A DNA stretch of 22,233 nucleotides from an uncultured Chlamydiae bacterium. Its GTDB lineage: Bacteria; Chlamydiota; Chlamydiia; Chlamydiales; SM23-39. A model generated the notes under the pieces. The model was not told where the DNA came from. It made no database searches and was given only the letters and a program-made list of their open reading frames with translations. The stretch is taken from assembly GCA_903909295.1 (NCBI GenBank), contig CAIVVG010000069.1, forward strand, positions 1 through 22,233, written 5' to 3'. The translations under genes and the position numbers were made by a program. Shown piece by piece: positions 15,261 to 22,233 of the stretch (the first letter of the stretch is position 1; every line of letters starts with the position of its first letter).

Positions 15261-15671
15261 ATGACCGATCGATTCGAGCAGCTTCTCCAGGAACTCGGCC
15301 CCTTCTTTAACCTGCAACTCCGCTCGGATCGGCATGCGGCCTGTACGGTGCGCATCCATGAAGCGCTCAAAGTGCAATTGCAACTCGACCTCACGCAGGA
15401 AAACCTCCTCCTCTTCTGCGAAATCATCGAAGTGCTTCCGGGGAAGTTCCGAGAAAAAGTGCTCTTAGAAGCGCTTAAAGCCAATGGTCTCCCCGATCCG
15501 CGCATAGGGATCTTGTGCTACGTGGCGAGAAACGACTTTCTCGCCCTCTACCAAACCTATCCGGTCCACCTCTTGAATGGGGAGAGCTTGATCGGTTTAT
15601 TGGGCCCCTTTTTGGAAATGGCGGAAAGTTGGCGCAAAGCCATTGAAAATGGTCGGGCAGCGCCCTCATGA
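15261..15671 (+). CDS. scc1: Type III secretion chaperone of the CesT/SycE family (Scc1-like)
   Basis: Small T3SS chaperones bind the N-terminal region of secreted proteins; in Chlamydia Scc1 is a chaperone of CopN. The 136 residues have the CesT/SycE layout: amphipathic first helix (RFEQLLQELGPFFNL), strands (ACTVRIHEALKVQLQL), then LLLFCEIIEVLPGKFREKVLLEALKANGL, strand GILCYVARNDFLALYQTYP, and a last helix (LIGLLGPFLEMAESWRKAIEN). The reading frame extends to 14853, but that part lies antisense within the F-box-like gene, so ATG 15261 is the true start. It overlaps malQ by four bases (ATGA), as the Chlamydia order copN-scc1-malQ predicts. Separation from copN by about 2.2 kb is the anomaly. 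Confidence 0.9.
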   Translation: MTDRFEQLLQELGPFFNLQLRSDRHAACTVRIHEALKVQLQLDLTQENLLLFCEIIEVLPGKFREKVLLEALKANGLPDPRIGILCYVARNDFLALYQTYPVHLLNGESLIGLLGPFLEMAESWRKAIENGRAAPS

Positions 15672-17134
15672 GCCACCACGGTATCTGCGTTCCCTTGACT
15701 GCGATCCACTCCAAAAAGAGCTGCGGCGTAGGGGAATTTTTCGACTTGATGCCGCTCATCGACTGGGCGAAAAATGTCGGCCTCGACTGCATCCAGTTAT
15801 TGCCGCTCAATGACTCGGGCGATGATGCAAGCCCCTACAACGCCCTCTCCTCTTGCGCCTTGGATCCCATTTACCTCTCCCTACACGAACTGGGCCCCAT
15901 CGACCCCTTTCAGGCATTTCGCTCTTTAGACCGGATCGCTTTTCACGAAGTCAAACGGCAAAAGCTCCGCTGGCTCCACATCTACTTTGAAGAGACCTTT
16001 GCGACTCTTTCAAAAACGGCTGAGTACCAAAAATTCATCGCAGAAAACAGCTGGCTAAAAGCCTACGCCCTCTTCAAAACGCTCAAGGACGAATATGGGG
16101 GTAAGAGCTGGCAAGAGTGGCCCCGCGAGTTGCAAAACCCAGCAACGGTGCCCGCCCGTAACACTGATTTCCACTGTTTTATCCAGTACCACTGTTTTTC
16201 CCAGATGGAACGAGTACGCGCTTATGCAGAAAAACGGGGCATCCTCCTCCAAGGAGATATCCCCATTTTAGTCAGCCCCGATAGCGTCGACGTCTGGGCC
16301 GAAAGAGAACTCTTTAATTTAGACCTCGTTGCAGGAGCGCCCCCCGATCTCTACAACGCACTCGGCCAAAAGTGGGGCTTTCCCCTCTTCAACTGGGATG
16401 TGATGCGCGCCCGCGGATTTGAGTGGTGGAAAAGACGCCTCGGCGTGGCCCAGCGTTTTTTCCACATCTACCGGATCGATCACGTCGTAGGGTTCTTTCG
16501 CATTTGGGCCATTGCCCACGGGAAAAAAGCCATGGAAGGATTTTTCATTCCTCACGATCCCCAGCTTTGGCCCGGACAAGGCCGAGAAATTTTAGAAATG
16601 CTGCTCGAAGCATCCCCCATCACCCCCATTGCCGAAGATTTGGGGGTTATCCCCAGGGAAGTGCCTGTGATTTTAAAAGAACTGGGCATCTGCGGCACAA
16701 AAGTAGTCCGCTGGCAGCGCCATTGGGAGGGAGATAAGAGCTTTATCCCCTATTCTGAGTACGAGCCGCTGAGTTTAACGACCATCTCCACCCCCGATAT
16801 GGATCCCCTCCCCCTCTGGTGGAAAAAGTCCCCCGATGAAGCGATCCCCTTTGCCCATTTCAAGCACTGGAACTACGACCCCACCCTCACCTCCGAGCAG
16901 CTCTTTGAACTACTATGGGATGCCCACCATACGCCCAGCCACTTCCATATCAATTTGCTCCAAGAGTATTTGCGTTTATTCCCCGAGCTCTCTTGGCCCA
17001 ATTTAGAAGATGACCGGATCAACGTCCCCGGCACCCTCCTCCCTACCAACTGGACCTATCGGCTCCGCCCCTCGATCGAAGAGCTCCTAGAACATCAAGC
17101 CTTCAGCGACACCATGCGCAAAATCATTGAATGA
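15668..17134 (+). CDS. malQ: 4-alpha-glucanotransferase (amylomaltase)
   Basis: MalQ (GH77) moves maltodextrin segments between glucans in glycogen metabolism, conserved in chlamydiae. Family motifs: IHSKKSCGVGEFFDL near the start, GDIPILVSPDSVDVWAE, nucleophile Asp271 in YRIDHVVGFF, acid/base Glu323 in IAEDLGVIP, and a third acid at Asp377 in STPDMDPLPLWW. In other GH77 members I recall a His directly before that Asp; here it is Pro376, a substitution worth checking. Length 488 is normal. Translation is coupled to scc1. No clear terminator is visible after the stop: a seven-pair stem at about 17142-17167 lacks a T-run. Confidence 0.94.
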   Translation: MSHHGICVPLTAIHSKKSCGVGEFFDLMPLIDWAKNVGLDCIQLLPLNDSGDDASPYNALSSCALDPIYLSLHELGPIDPFQAFRSLDRIAFHEVKRQKLRWLHIYFEETFATLSKTAEYQKFIAENSWLKAYALFKTLKDEYGGKSWQEWPRELQNPATVPARNTDFHCFIQYHCFSQMERVRAYAEKRGILLQGDIPILVSPDSVDVWAERELFNLDLVAGAPPDLYNALGQKWGFPLFNWDVMRARGFEWWKRRLGVAQRFFHIYRIDHVVGFFRIWAIAHGKKAMEGFFIPHDPQLWPGQGREILEMLLEASPITPIAEDLGVIPREVPVILKELGICGTKVVRWQRHWEGDKSFIPYSEYEPLSLTTISTPDMDPLPLWWKKSPDEAIPFAHFKHWNYDPTLTSEQLFELLWDAHHTPSHFHINLLQEYLRLFPELSWPNLEDDRINVPGTLLPTNWTYRLRPSIEELLEHQAFSDTMRKIIE

Positions 17135-17334
17135 TTTTGGGCGATGTACTGTTGTCGATATTGCCCCCCATATTTGAAGTCGAAAAGAGGCCAAAAACTC
17201 GATGAAATATTTTTTACAGAACGCCCTCTAACTGCGTGAAGAATTCCTCAGCGGGGATGCAGGATGCCATGCCGACAAATTCTCTCCTTCGTTGCCATTT
17301 TTGTAATACGTCTCTACAACTCACTTACTGTTAG
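17135..17334. other. Gene-free stretch between malQ and the convergent amidase gene
   Basis: No gene is convincing. On the minus strand 17214-17270 reads MASCIPAEEFFTQLEGVL then stop, with an AAGGAG about 13 bases upstream of its ATG, and a second frame continues open toward malQ. These pieces in shifted frames look like a decayed coding fragment rather than a working gene. No strong hairpin-plus-T terminator is seen, although two transcription units converge here. Confidence 0.4.
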
Positions 17335-18387
17335 CTACTTAAGGAATGAAGAAATATCGACTGCGGGAGACTGGTTCAAGACCCCCGATTTTTTGATCGT
17401 CTTCGCATTGAGGTCAAATGCCCGTAAATCGATGTATTTTACGGTCGGGTCGTCATAGGTCTTGTAGTAGTACTTGAGCGTTTGGGGATCTTTGACACAA
17501 GTCACCTGAGTGTAGTCCACCCCGCTAGGGTTCTTTTGACGAGCCGCCCCCATAGGAATATCAAACTGGTTGAGGATGTGAAACGCCTGGCCCACTGCAG
17601 CGTCTGAGTTTTTTGCAGGGAGCGCCGTCATGGAGAAAATCGCGGCGCGAACAAATCGAGAAGGGGGGGTAAAATCGCCCGGCAGCCCCACCATGCCAGA
17701 CCCTTGTCCAAAAGGGGCGAGTGAAACACTTCCCCAATTGACTGGAGGGACGTTGTAGGGGGAGAGGTTGATGAAATTGCGCAGATTGGTCATGTGCCAG
17801 TCAAAACTAGGAGAGTTGGTCAAGACACCCAGCTCATTATCATGCACGACTAACGTCCCCTCCACCGGCTCAATCACAATGCTCTTGCCAGTGGCATCAT
17901 ACACCACGTAGTGAAAAGGGGGCGGAGTGGGGCCCCAACGAGGAGAAACTATAGGGGCGATAACCACTGAGGCATCTGAGACAAGAGCCGCTTTGACCTC
18001 TTCTACCGTCGCAAATTGCGTCAGGATCCAATTGGGAAACTCTACCGGAGAGAGGGAGCGAGAGGAATCTTTTACATCGGCATACTCCGCAAACCCGGGA
18101 AAATAAAAAGAGGCCGCGACCAGCCCTTTTTCGTTCATCCCGTCCATAAGAATCACATCCTCAAAGCAGTAAGAGCCGACAGCCGCGTACTTGGAGGTAT
18201 AGGTCAGTCCGCTGCTCTTGAAGAGGGTTTTTCTCGGGACCACCGCGGAAAACACCTCCACCGGCACCCCAAACTCCAATGTGCGCCCGTTGACTGTCGA
18301 GCCGTCAGCTGCGGTCAGTCGGATTCCCGTACAGGCAAAGACGGGGGATGCGAAAAGAAGAACGGCGAAAAAACAGGCTTGGATCAT
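17335..18387 (-). CDS. Secreted linear amide hydrolase, choloylglycine hydrolase/penicillin V acylase family (Ntn hydrolase)
   Basis: The family cleaves non-peptide amide bonds (bile salts, penicillin V, N-acyl amides). A signal peptide (MIQACFFAVLLFASPVFA) ends directly before Cys19 of CTGIRL, so signal peptidase would expose the N-terminal nucleophile. Other family marks are TVNGRTLEFG, DGMNEKGLVAASFYFP, LTNSPSFDWHMTNLRNF (the conserved Asn of the oxyanion hole) and PPSRFVRAAIF (conserved Arg). The 350-residue length is normal. The product should act in the periplasm or outside the cell; the substrate cannot be told from sequence. The ATG has no clear Shine-Dalgarno and lies 12 bases after the sulfatase-LRR stop on the same strand, so it probably depends on that upstream gene for transcription. 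Confidence 0.9.
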   Translation of the reverse strand: MIQACFFAVLLFASPVFACTGIRLTAADGSTVNGRTLEFGVPVEVFSAVVPRKTLFKSSGLTYTSKYAAVGSYCFEDVILMDGMNEKGLVAASFYFPGFAEYADVKDSSRSLSPVEFPNWILTQFATVEEVKAALVSDASVVIAPIVSPRWGPTPPPFHYVVYDATGKSIVIEPVEGTLVVHDNELGVLTNSPSFDWHMTNLRNFINLSPYNVPPVNWGSVSLAPFGQGSGMVGLPGDFTPPSRFVRAAIFSMTALPAKNSDAAVGQAFHILNQFDIPMGAARQKNPSGVDYTQVTCVKDPQTLKYYYKTYDDPTVKYIDLRAFDLNAKTIKKSGVLNQSPAVDISSFLK

Positions 18388-18399
18388 ATATTTTGTACA

Positions 18400-20616
18400 T
18401 TACATCAAAGTAATTCGAGCGCAAGGAAAATGTTCTCTGAGCCTTGCGATCCCTCGAGCTGTAATCCCAGGAGAGCGGCTCACCCACAGCTGGTTGAGTG
18501 GGTGATAAAGAAGTCCCGATAAAAACCGATCCGTGAGACAGTGGCACCCTTCTAACAACAGGCAGTTGATCCGAGGATTCTTCTGTAAAAAAGTCAACAT
18601 CCCCTCGTCGGTGATGGCAGAAGATCCTCCGATTTTACAGCGCATGAGGTTGGGTCCTAGCGTCTGAAAGCCTCGATCCGTCAAGGGCGTTCCATCGATG
18701 CAAAGTTGTATAAGGGAAGGACAAGACTGCGCTAATTGGGAGGCTCCCTCATCAGAAAGAACAGAAAGCTCGAGGTGCTTGAGATGAGGGTAGACACCTC
18801 CCTGAAAGAGGGAGACTGTCAGATGGGAAAGCCCACTGAGATTCAGTGTCTCTAAATGGGGACATTGTTTCAGCATCGCGCCGATCCCCTTCTCGGTCAA
18901 TAAGTGGCAGTGAGTGAGGGTGAGAGAAGCCACTTCGGGTGCGGCCACTTGTAATAGTTCCTCGTCGAAGAGCAATTGGTTAGAAAAATCAAGAACTATC
19001 CGCCTCTGTTTTTTCCGAGAGAAATAAAACGCATCGACGGAAGCAAAAAATTGCTGAGTCTCTTGGCGCAGTGCCCCCGCGATCTCTCTGTTTTCCTCAA
19101 GGAGATTCCGCATTTCTCCGGGGTCTAGACTGAGATCAAACAGCTCCTCTGTTTTGGAAAACCCCTTCTGGATCCATTTCCAGTTTCCTCTACGACATCC
19201 TATGCACCCTTCTGTGTAAGGATTCTGCAAAAAAATGGACCGATTGGTATTTTCTCTAAACAAAGAATGCCCGTGAAAAGGTTGACCAAATAGATCCTTC
19301 ACCGTGGCCAGTAAATCGCTTTGCGCTCCTAGCGCCTCCATTTGCTGTGGCGCAGAGAGCCTTCCATCCGCCAAAATTAAAAGAGGAACTCGGACATTTT
19401 CCTCATAGAGAAACCGAGAAATATGAAAATTCTCCTCGTGTTCTCCCATCGGCTGACCGTGGTCACCTAGGACAAAAAGAATTGTTTTCTGATTGATTCC
19501 CTTCTCTCGCAAAAGATCGATAAAGAGGCCCAAACAAGAGTCCGTATAGCGAGTTGTCTCTAAAAATCGTTCTCGGACAGATCCCTTGGTGGAACCATTG
19601 GGAGCAATCCACGGATGGTGATTGGTAATGGTAAATAGGGTTAAAAAAGAGGGCTGTTTCTGCTCAGCAAGCCATTGGGCGCTATGACGCATGAGATATT
19701 CATCGGGAACTCCCCATCCCAATCGAGAGCTGGAAGGGAGATTTTTTTGGTCCACGAGCTCTTGAAAATATTTCTGTAAGAACTCCCGTTGTTTATCATA
19801 ATCCAATGAGCCACTATGGTGAAATGCGGTCTTATACCCTCTGGACTGTAAGAATTGAGGAATCCCCTCTAAATCGACCCCCAAATAGGGAGTTAATCCC
19901 TCAGCTGTACTCCCTGGAGGCAATCCGAACAACCCCGCGAGCAAAGCCCGATAAGTCAATGTCCCGTTCGAGTAGAACTGAGGGAAATAGATCCCCTCTT
20001 GACTTCGTTGAAAGAACCGAGGAGTGACCTCAGGACCCACATCACGAGCTCCAAAAGACTCCAAAAACAAAAACACTACATGAGGGTTATCCTCTATTTC
20101 TAAAGCCACCTTGCGAGGTTCTGTAGATGAAGAAAAGAGCAATGGCTCTTGAGAAATAGGTCGCTGGGAAAAGAGTTCTAACCAGAAAGGATTATACCCA
20201 CTATAAATCTGATCCTTAGGGATATAACACCTGCCCACATAAGCCGCTATAACAATCCCCAAAGTAGCCGACCAATAGCCCCATCCCATCTCAAAGGGCG
20301 GCCAAGAAACTGCATAAGTCCCCGCCACCAATCCCCCACTCAAGAGCAAAAACTGGGTCAGGCCCAGTGCCTTCGCTGATGAGTACAACGAAGAAGGGTG
20401 GCGCAGATGACGCAAGTAAGCCCACCGCATCCTTAAGTGGAGCTCCCTGAAAAGAAACACATCTAAGAGGAGGTAGAGGTGAAAAAGAGTCCCTAAAGGA
20501 GGGAAGAGACCGAAGAGGGGGAGCCCTAAACTGAGATCTTGAAACCATCCAAACCAAGAAAAACGGTTTTTTCTCAACAGGAGGGAGACCGCTAAAAAAA
20601 ACAGCAGTGGTACCAT
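18400..20616 (-). CDS. Membrane sulfatase/LTA synthase-like transferase fused to leucine-rich repeats
   Basis: The N-terminus has about four hydrophobic segments (1-14, 26-56, 84-104, 113-128). The alkaline-phosphatase-superfamily domain covers about 175-525: metal ligand Glu187 in VVFLFLESFG, a nucleophile Thr at 219 or 221 in SNGTLTYRALLAGLFGLPP, NHHPW (332-336) and FVLGDHGQP with Asp385-His386. This resembles LtaS/OpgB/EptA-type enzymes that transfer phospho-head groups outside the membrane, or a sulfatase. Residues about 560-738 are six or seven leucine-rich repeats of 22-27 residues of the cysteine-containing type (LTDRGFQTLGPN, ITDEGMLTFLQKNPR, LTDRFLSGLL), like those of eukaryotic F-box/AMN1 proteins. 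The fusion is unusual. ATG follows the methyltransferase TAG with no gap. Confidence 0.88.
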   Translation of the reverse strand: MVPLLFFLAVSLLLRKNRFSWFGWFQDLSLGLPLFGLFPPLGTLFHLYLLLDVFLFRELHLRMRWAYLRHLRHPSSLYSSAKALGLTQFLLLSGGLVAGTYAVSWPPFEMGWGYWSATLGIVIAAYVGRCYIPKDQIYSGYNPFWLELFSQRPISQEPLLFSSSTEPRKVALEIEDNPHVVFLFLESFGARDVGPEVTPRFFQRSQEGIYFPQFYSNGTLTYRALLAGLFGLPPGSTAEGLTPYLGVDLEGIPQFLQSRGYKTAFHHSGSLDYDKQREFLQKYFQELVDQKNLPSSSRLGWGVPDEYLMRHSAQWLAEQKQPSFLTLFTITNHHPWIAPNGSTKGSVRERFLETTRYTDSCLGLFIDLLREKGINQKTILFVLGDHGQPMGEHEENFHISRFLYEENVRVPLLILADGRLSAPQQMEALGAQSDLLATVKDLFGQPFHGHSLFRENTNRSIFLQNPYTEGCIGCRRGNWKWIQKGFSKTEELFDLSLDPGEMRNLLEENREIAGALRQETQQFFASVDAFYFSRKKQRRIVLDFSNQLLFDEELLQVAAPEVASLTLTHCHLLTEKGIGAMLKQCPHLETLNLSGLSHLTVSLFQGGVYPHLKHLELSVLSDEGASQLAQSCPSLIQLCIDGTPLTDRGFQTLGPNLMRCKIGGSSAITDEGMLTFLQKNPRINCLLLEGCHCLTDRFLSGLLYHPLNQLWVSRSPGITARGIARLREHFPCARITLM

Positions 20617-21246
20617 CTAACCTTTCTGCCCCAACCAAAAGCATTGAAATGGGTCGGCGAAGTGGTTTACATAGGCTTGGATATGCCCTTCGCGAATGAG
20701 AACGAAATGCTCTTGGATTAACTTATCATAATCACTTAAAGACCTATATGTTACATAGTAGTCGCTCTTTTTTCCCCGCGCCGTTTTCAACGCACAAGAC
20801 TCTCGAAAAAAAAGATACCCACCCGGCCTGAGCCAATCGGAGATTTTTTGCATGAGAACCTTCATTTCAGAATCTTCAAGATACATAAGAAGCCAGTTAA
20901 AAAAAACGACATCCAGAGAATGTTTTTCTAATTCGAGGTGCATCACATCTGCACAAACCCAATCGACATTGAGACAAGCGGCGTGATCGCGTCGATTTTT
21001 TTCAACAAAGTGAGAGATGAAATCAATGGAGGTCAGGTGACGTGCCCGAGAACTAAGATGACGGGTCAGGCGTCCAATTCCAGACGCGAGCTCGAGAACC
21101 GTTTTCTGAGATAGATCGGGCAATAGACTGATGAGTTCATTTTGTTCTTCTTCGGCAAAAGAAGCGCTATTTTTGCGCAGATACATCGAATCTACGACCG
21201 CTGGTTGCTGGATCCAAAAGGAGGAGACCTGTTCTTTTCGACCCAC
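20617..21246 (-). CDS. SAM-dependent methyltransferase resembling phosphoethanolamine N-methyltransferase
   Basis: Class I methyltransferase. Motif I is VLELASGIGRLT (about 50-61), then SIDFISHFVEKN. The stretch FFNWLLMYLEDSEM and WLRPGGYLFFRESC is very close, from memory, to the plant/nematode/Plasmodium PMT enzymes that methylate phosphoethanolamine toward phosphocholine. EEEQNELISLLPDLSQKTVLEL also parallels the PMT start of the domain. One catalytic domain only, 209 residues. The start is GTG (21244-21246), directly after the TAA of the upstream gene. A later ATG at 21186 is possible, but the SSFWIQQP residues before it match the PMT lead-in. The family call is firm; the substrate is inferred. 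The next gene starts right after its stop. Confidence 0.85.
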   Translation of the reverse strand: MGRKEQVSSFWIQQPAVVDSMYLRKNSASFAEEEQNELISLLPDLSQKTVLELASGIGRLTRHLSSRARHLTSIDFISHFVEKNRRDHAACLNVDWVCADVMHLELEKHSLDVVFFNWLLMYLEDSEMKVLMQKISDWLRPGGYLFFRESCALKTARGKKSDYYVTYRSLSDYDKLIQEHFVLIREGHIQAYVNHFADPFQCFWLGQKG

Positions 21247-22038
21247 TTAGGAGGGCCATTCCTTATTGATGGAAAATCCGAGCGTTCCTAACAAATCCCC
21301 TCCATTATTACTGGTCCCCTCATTGATCGTGAGCAATGCTGCTTGAAATCCTTGATAATCGGGATTGGGACTTGATCCTAATGCAGCTGATAAAGCTTCC
21401 AATGTATCAGAGCCGCCGGGGGTAAGGGGGGTATTGAGCATTGTGTTCAAAATCGTTAAATATCCATCGCTTACTTTACCGGGTGCAGTGGCCGCATTCA
21501 ATGTCCGAATATCGTTCGCAATTTCCAGTAACAATGGATCCAAGAGATTCGGGTCTTTATCTGACTGTTGCATATACCAATTATATAACTGAAGAGCGCC
21601 ATGAAGGTGTTTCATTGCTTGTTCTGCAGCCTGCCCATCTGGGGTATTTTGATCATTGTAAACACTGCCAAAAGGGTCGAGGGCATTATTGAGTCCATTA
21701 AAAGAAATTGTTCCATCGATAAATTTTTTAACAACGGATGCATCTCCAGGTCCGTATAGAGAACAAAAATAAGCGAGAGAAGTCTTATCGGTCACTGACC
21801 CTAGCGCGGTATAGACCGCAGCTGCCTTGCTATCGGAAGGGGGAGCCACCCCATTGAAATAGGCATTTAACTTATTTACCTCCTGCATAGCCACTTGGGC
21901 ATTGAGTGCATCGGGATTCTGTTGAAATTGTCCGATAGCTTCCCAAGCCGCATCCACGAGCTGAATAAAAGCTGGGTCATTATCGGGATCAGAGCCCGAA
22001 CTAACTTGATAAGCCCCGCCAATGGGAGGAATATGCAT
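21247..22038 (-). CDS. Hypothetical protein, first gene of the minus-strand cassette
   Basis: No family recognised. The 263 residues are polar and mostly helical, with Asn/Asp/Gly/Pro-rich turns (PPIGGAYQVSSGSDPDNDP at the start, NEGTSNNGG near the end). There is one Cys, no signal peptide and no membrane segment. Regions about 20-65 and 145-175 look like amphipathic helices (AWEAIGQFQQNPDALNAQ, LHGALQLYNWYMQQ). The polar, Ser/Gly-rich N-terminus could be a type III signal. ATG has AGGAG four bases upstream. It sits first in the run with zero gap to the methyltransferase, and just after a 5S terminator. It may be a secreted protein or a partner of the cassette; neither is shown. Confidence 0.75.
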   Translation of the reverse strand: MHIPPIGGAYQVSSGSDPDNDPAFIQLVDAAWEAIGQFQQNPDALNAQVAMQEVNKLNAYFNGVAPPSDSKAAAVYTALGSVTDKTSLAYFCSLYGPGDASVVKKFIDGTISFNGLNNALDPFGSVYNDQNTPDGQAAEQAMKHLHGALQLYNWYMQQSDKDPNLLDPLLLEIANDIRTLNAATAPGKVSDGYLTILNTMLNTPLTPGGSDTLEALSAALGSSPNPDYQGFQAALLTINEGTSNNGGDLLGTLGFSINKEWPS

Positions 22039-22061
22039 GATAACACTCCTGTTAGGCGTAC

Positions 22062-22067
22062 TGTATA
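22062..22067 (-). promoter_or_regulatory. Candidate -10 for the minus-strand cassette
   Basis: Read on the minus strand this is TATACA, set in a very AT-rich run (22067-22090), about 24 bases before the ATG at 22038. No good -35 is visible at 16-18 bp; the best are TTTTGA-like bases next to the 5S terminator T-run. The call is weak. Confidence 0.3.
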
Positions 22068-22090
22068 ATAAATTTTATTACTCTCAAAAC

Positions 22091-22127
22091 AAAAAAAAAG
22101 CCCTGACTGGATTACTCCAATCAGGGC
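22091..22127 (-). terminator. Intrinsic terminator of the rRNA operon
   Basis: On the minus strand GCCCTGATTGG pairs with CCAGTCAGGGC (one G-U) over 22127-22100, followed by nine T (22099-22091). It starts about 10 bases after the 5S 3' end, the usual arrangement at the end of an rrn operon. Confidence 0.9.
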
Positions 22128-22137
22128 GAAGAAAAAA

Positions 22138-22233
22138 TCTGGCGGCTACCTACTCTTCCGGTCTCTTGCGACAAGTACCATTGGCGACGAGGGTCTTAAC
22201 TGCTGAGTTCGGGATGGGATCAGGTGTTTCCCC
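22138..22233 (-). rRNA. rrf: 5S ribosomal RNA, 3' part (5' end outside window)
   Basis: The minus strand contains conserved 5S features: CCCGAACTCAGCAGTTAAG (loop region) and a 3' arm GAGTAGGTAGCCGCCAGA that would pair with the missing 5' end. About 95 of an expected 115-120 bases are visible. The exact 3' end is uncertain by a few bases. 5S is normally last in the operon, so 23S and 16S should lie to the right, transcribed toward this window. Confidence 0.92.

Overview
The window looks like part of a Chlamydiota chromosome, probably an environmental (amoeba- or protist-associated) lineage rather than Chlamydiaceae. The main evidence is gene order. From memory, Chlamydia trachomatis carries rpsA-nusA-infB-rbfA-truB-ribF-ychF-sctU-sctV-copN-scc1-malQ as one block. 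The same genes occur here in the same order, with additions, and ribF is missing from between truB and ychF. The bases are about half G+C in the core genes and visibly more AT-rich in some accessory genes.

Layout: (1) 1-6421, plus strand, a tightly packed translation operon: end of rpsA, nusA, infB (TTG start), rbfA, truB, ychF. Most neighbours overlap by a few bases. (2) 6492-8600, an accessory insert absent from the Chlamydia order: a small protein with a two-lobed hydrophobic segment like chlamydial Inc proteins, then on the minus strand an alanine racemase and a small two-helix membrane protein. The alr start codon lies in the loop of a predicted mRNA hairpin. (3) 8677-13089, type III secretion genes: export gate/switch proteins SctU and SctV, then the plug/gatekeeper CopN (SctW). 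(4) 13129-15166, a second accessory insert that separates copN from its chaperone: a Fic-domain AMP-transferase-like gene, two nearly adjacent perfect palindromes of 38 and 42 bp sharing a 30-bp core, a 20-codon ORF behind a textbook Shine-Dalgarno, and a minus-strand gene with an F-box-like N-terminus. (5) 15261-17134, the Scc1-like chaperone and malQ, overlapping by 4 bp. (6) 17335-22038, a minus-strand four-gene run (gaps 0, 0 and 12 bp): an unknown protein, a methyltransferase resembling plant/nematode/Plasmodium phosphoethanolamine N-methyltransferase, a membrane sulfatase/LTA-synthase-like transferase fused to leucine-rich repeats, and a secreted Ntn amidase of the choloylglycine-hydrolase/penicillin-V-acylase family. 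(7) 22091-22233, minus strand: the end of a 5S rRNA gene and its terminator, so an rRNA operon lies just to the right.

How they fit together: the first block makes the translation machinery and the T3SS block makes the injection apparatus. The accessory genes look like host-facing material (Fic, F-box-like, Inc-like) slotted into the conserved T3SS locus. The right-hand run is a plausible envelope or head-group modification cassette; no function for it as a unit has been shown, and this is inference from domain content and packing. Several genes (sctU, fic, scc1) have no usable Shine-Dalgarno but a good -35/-10 pair ending 6-9 bases before the ATG, suggesting leaderless messages.
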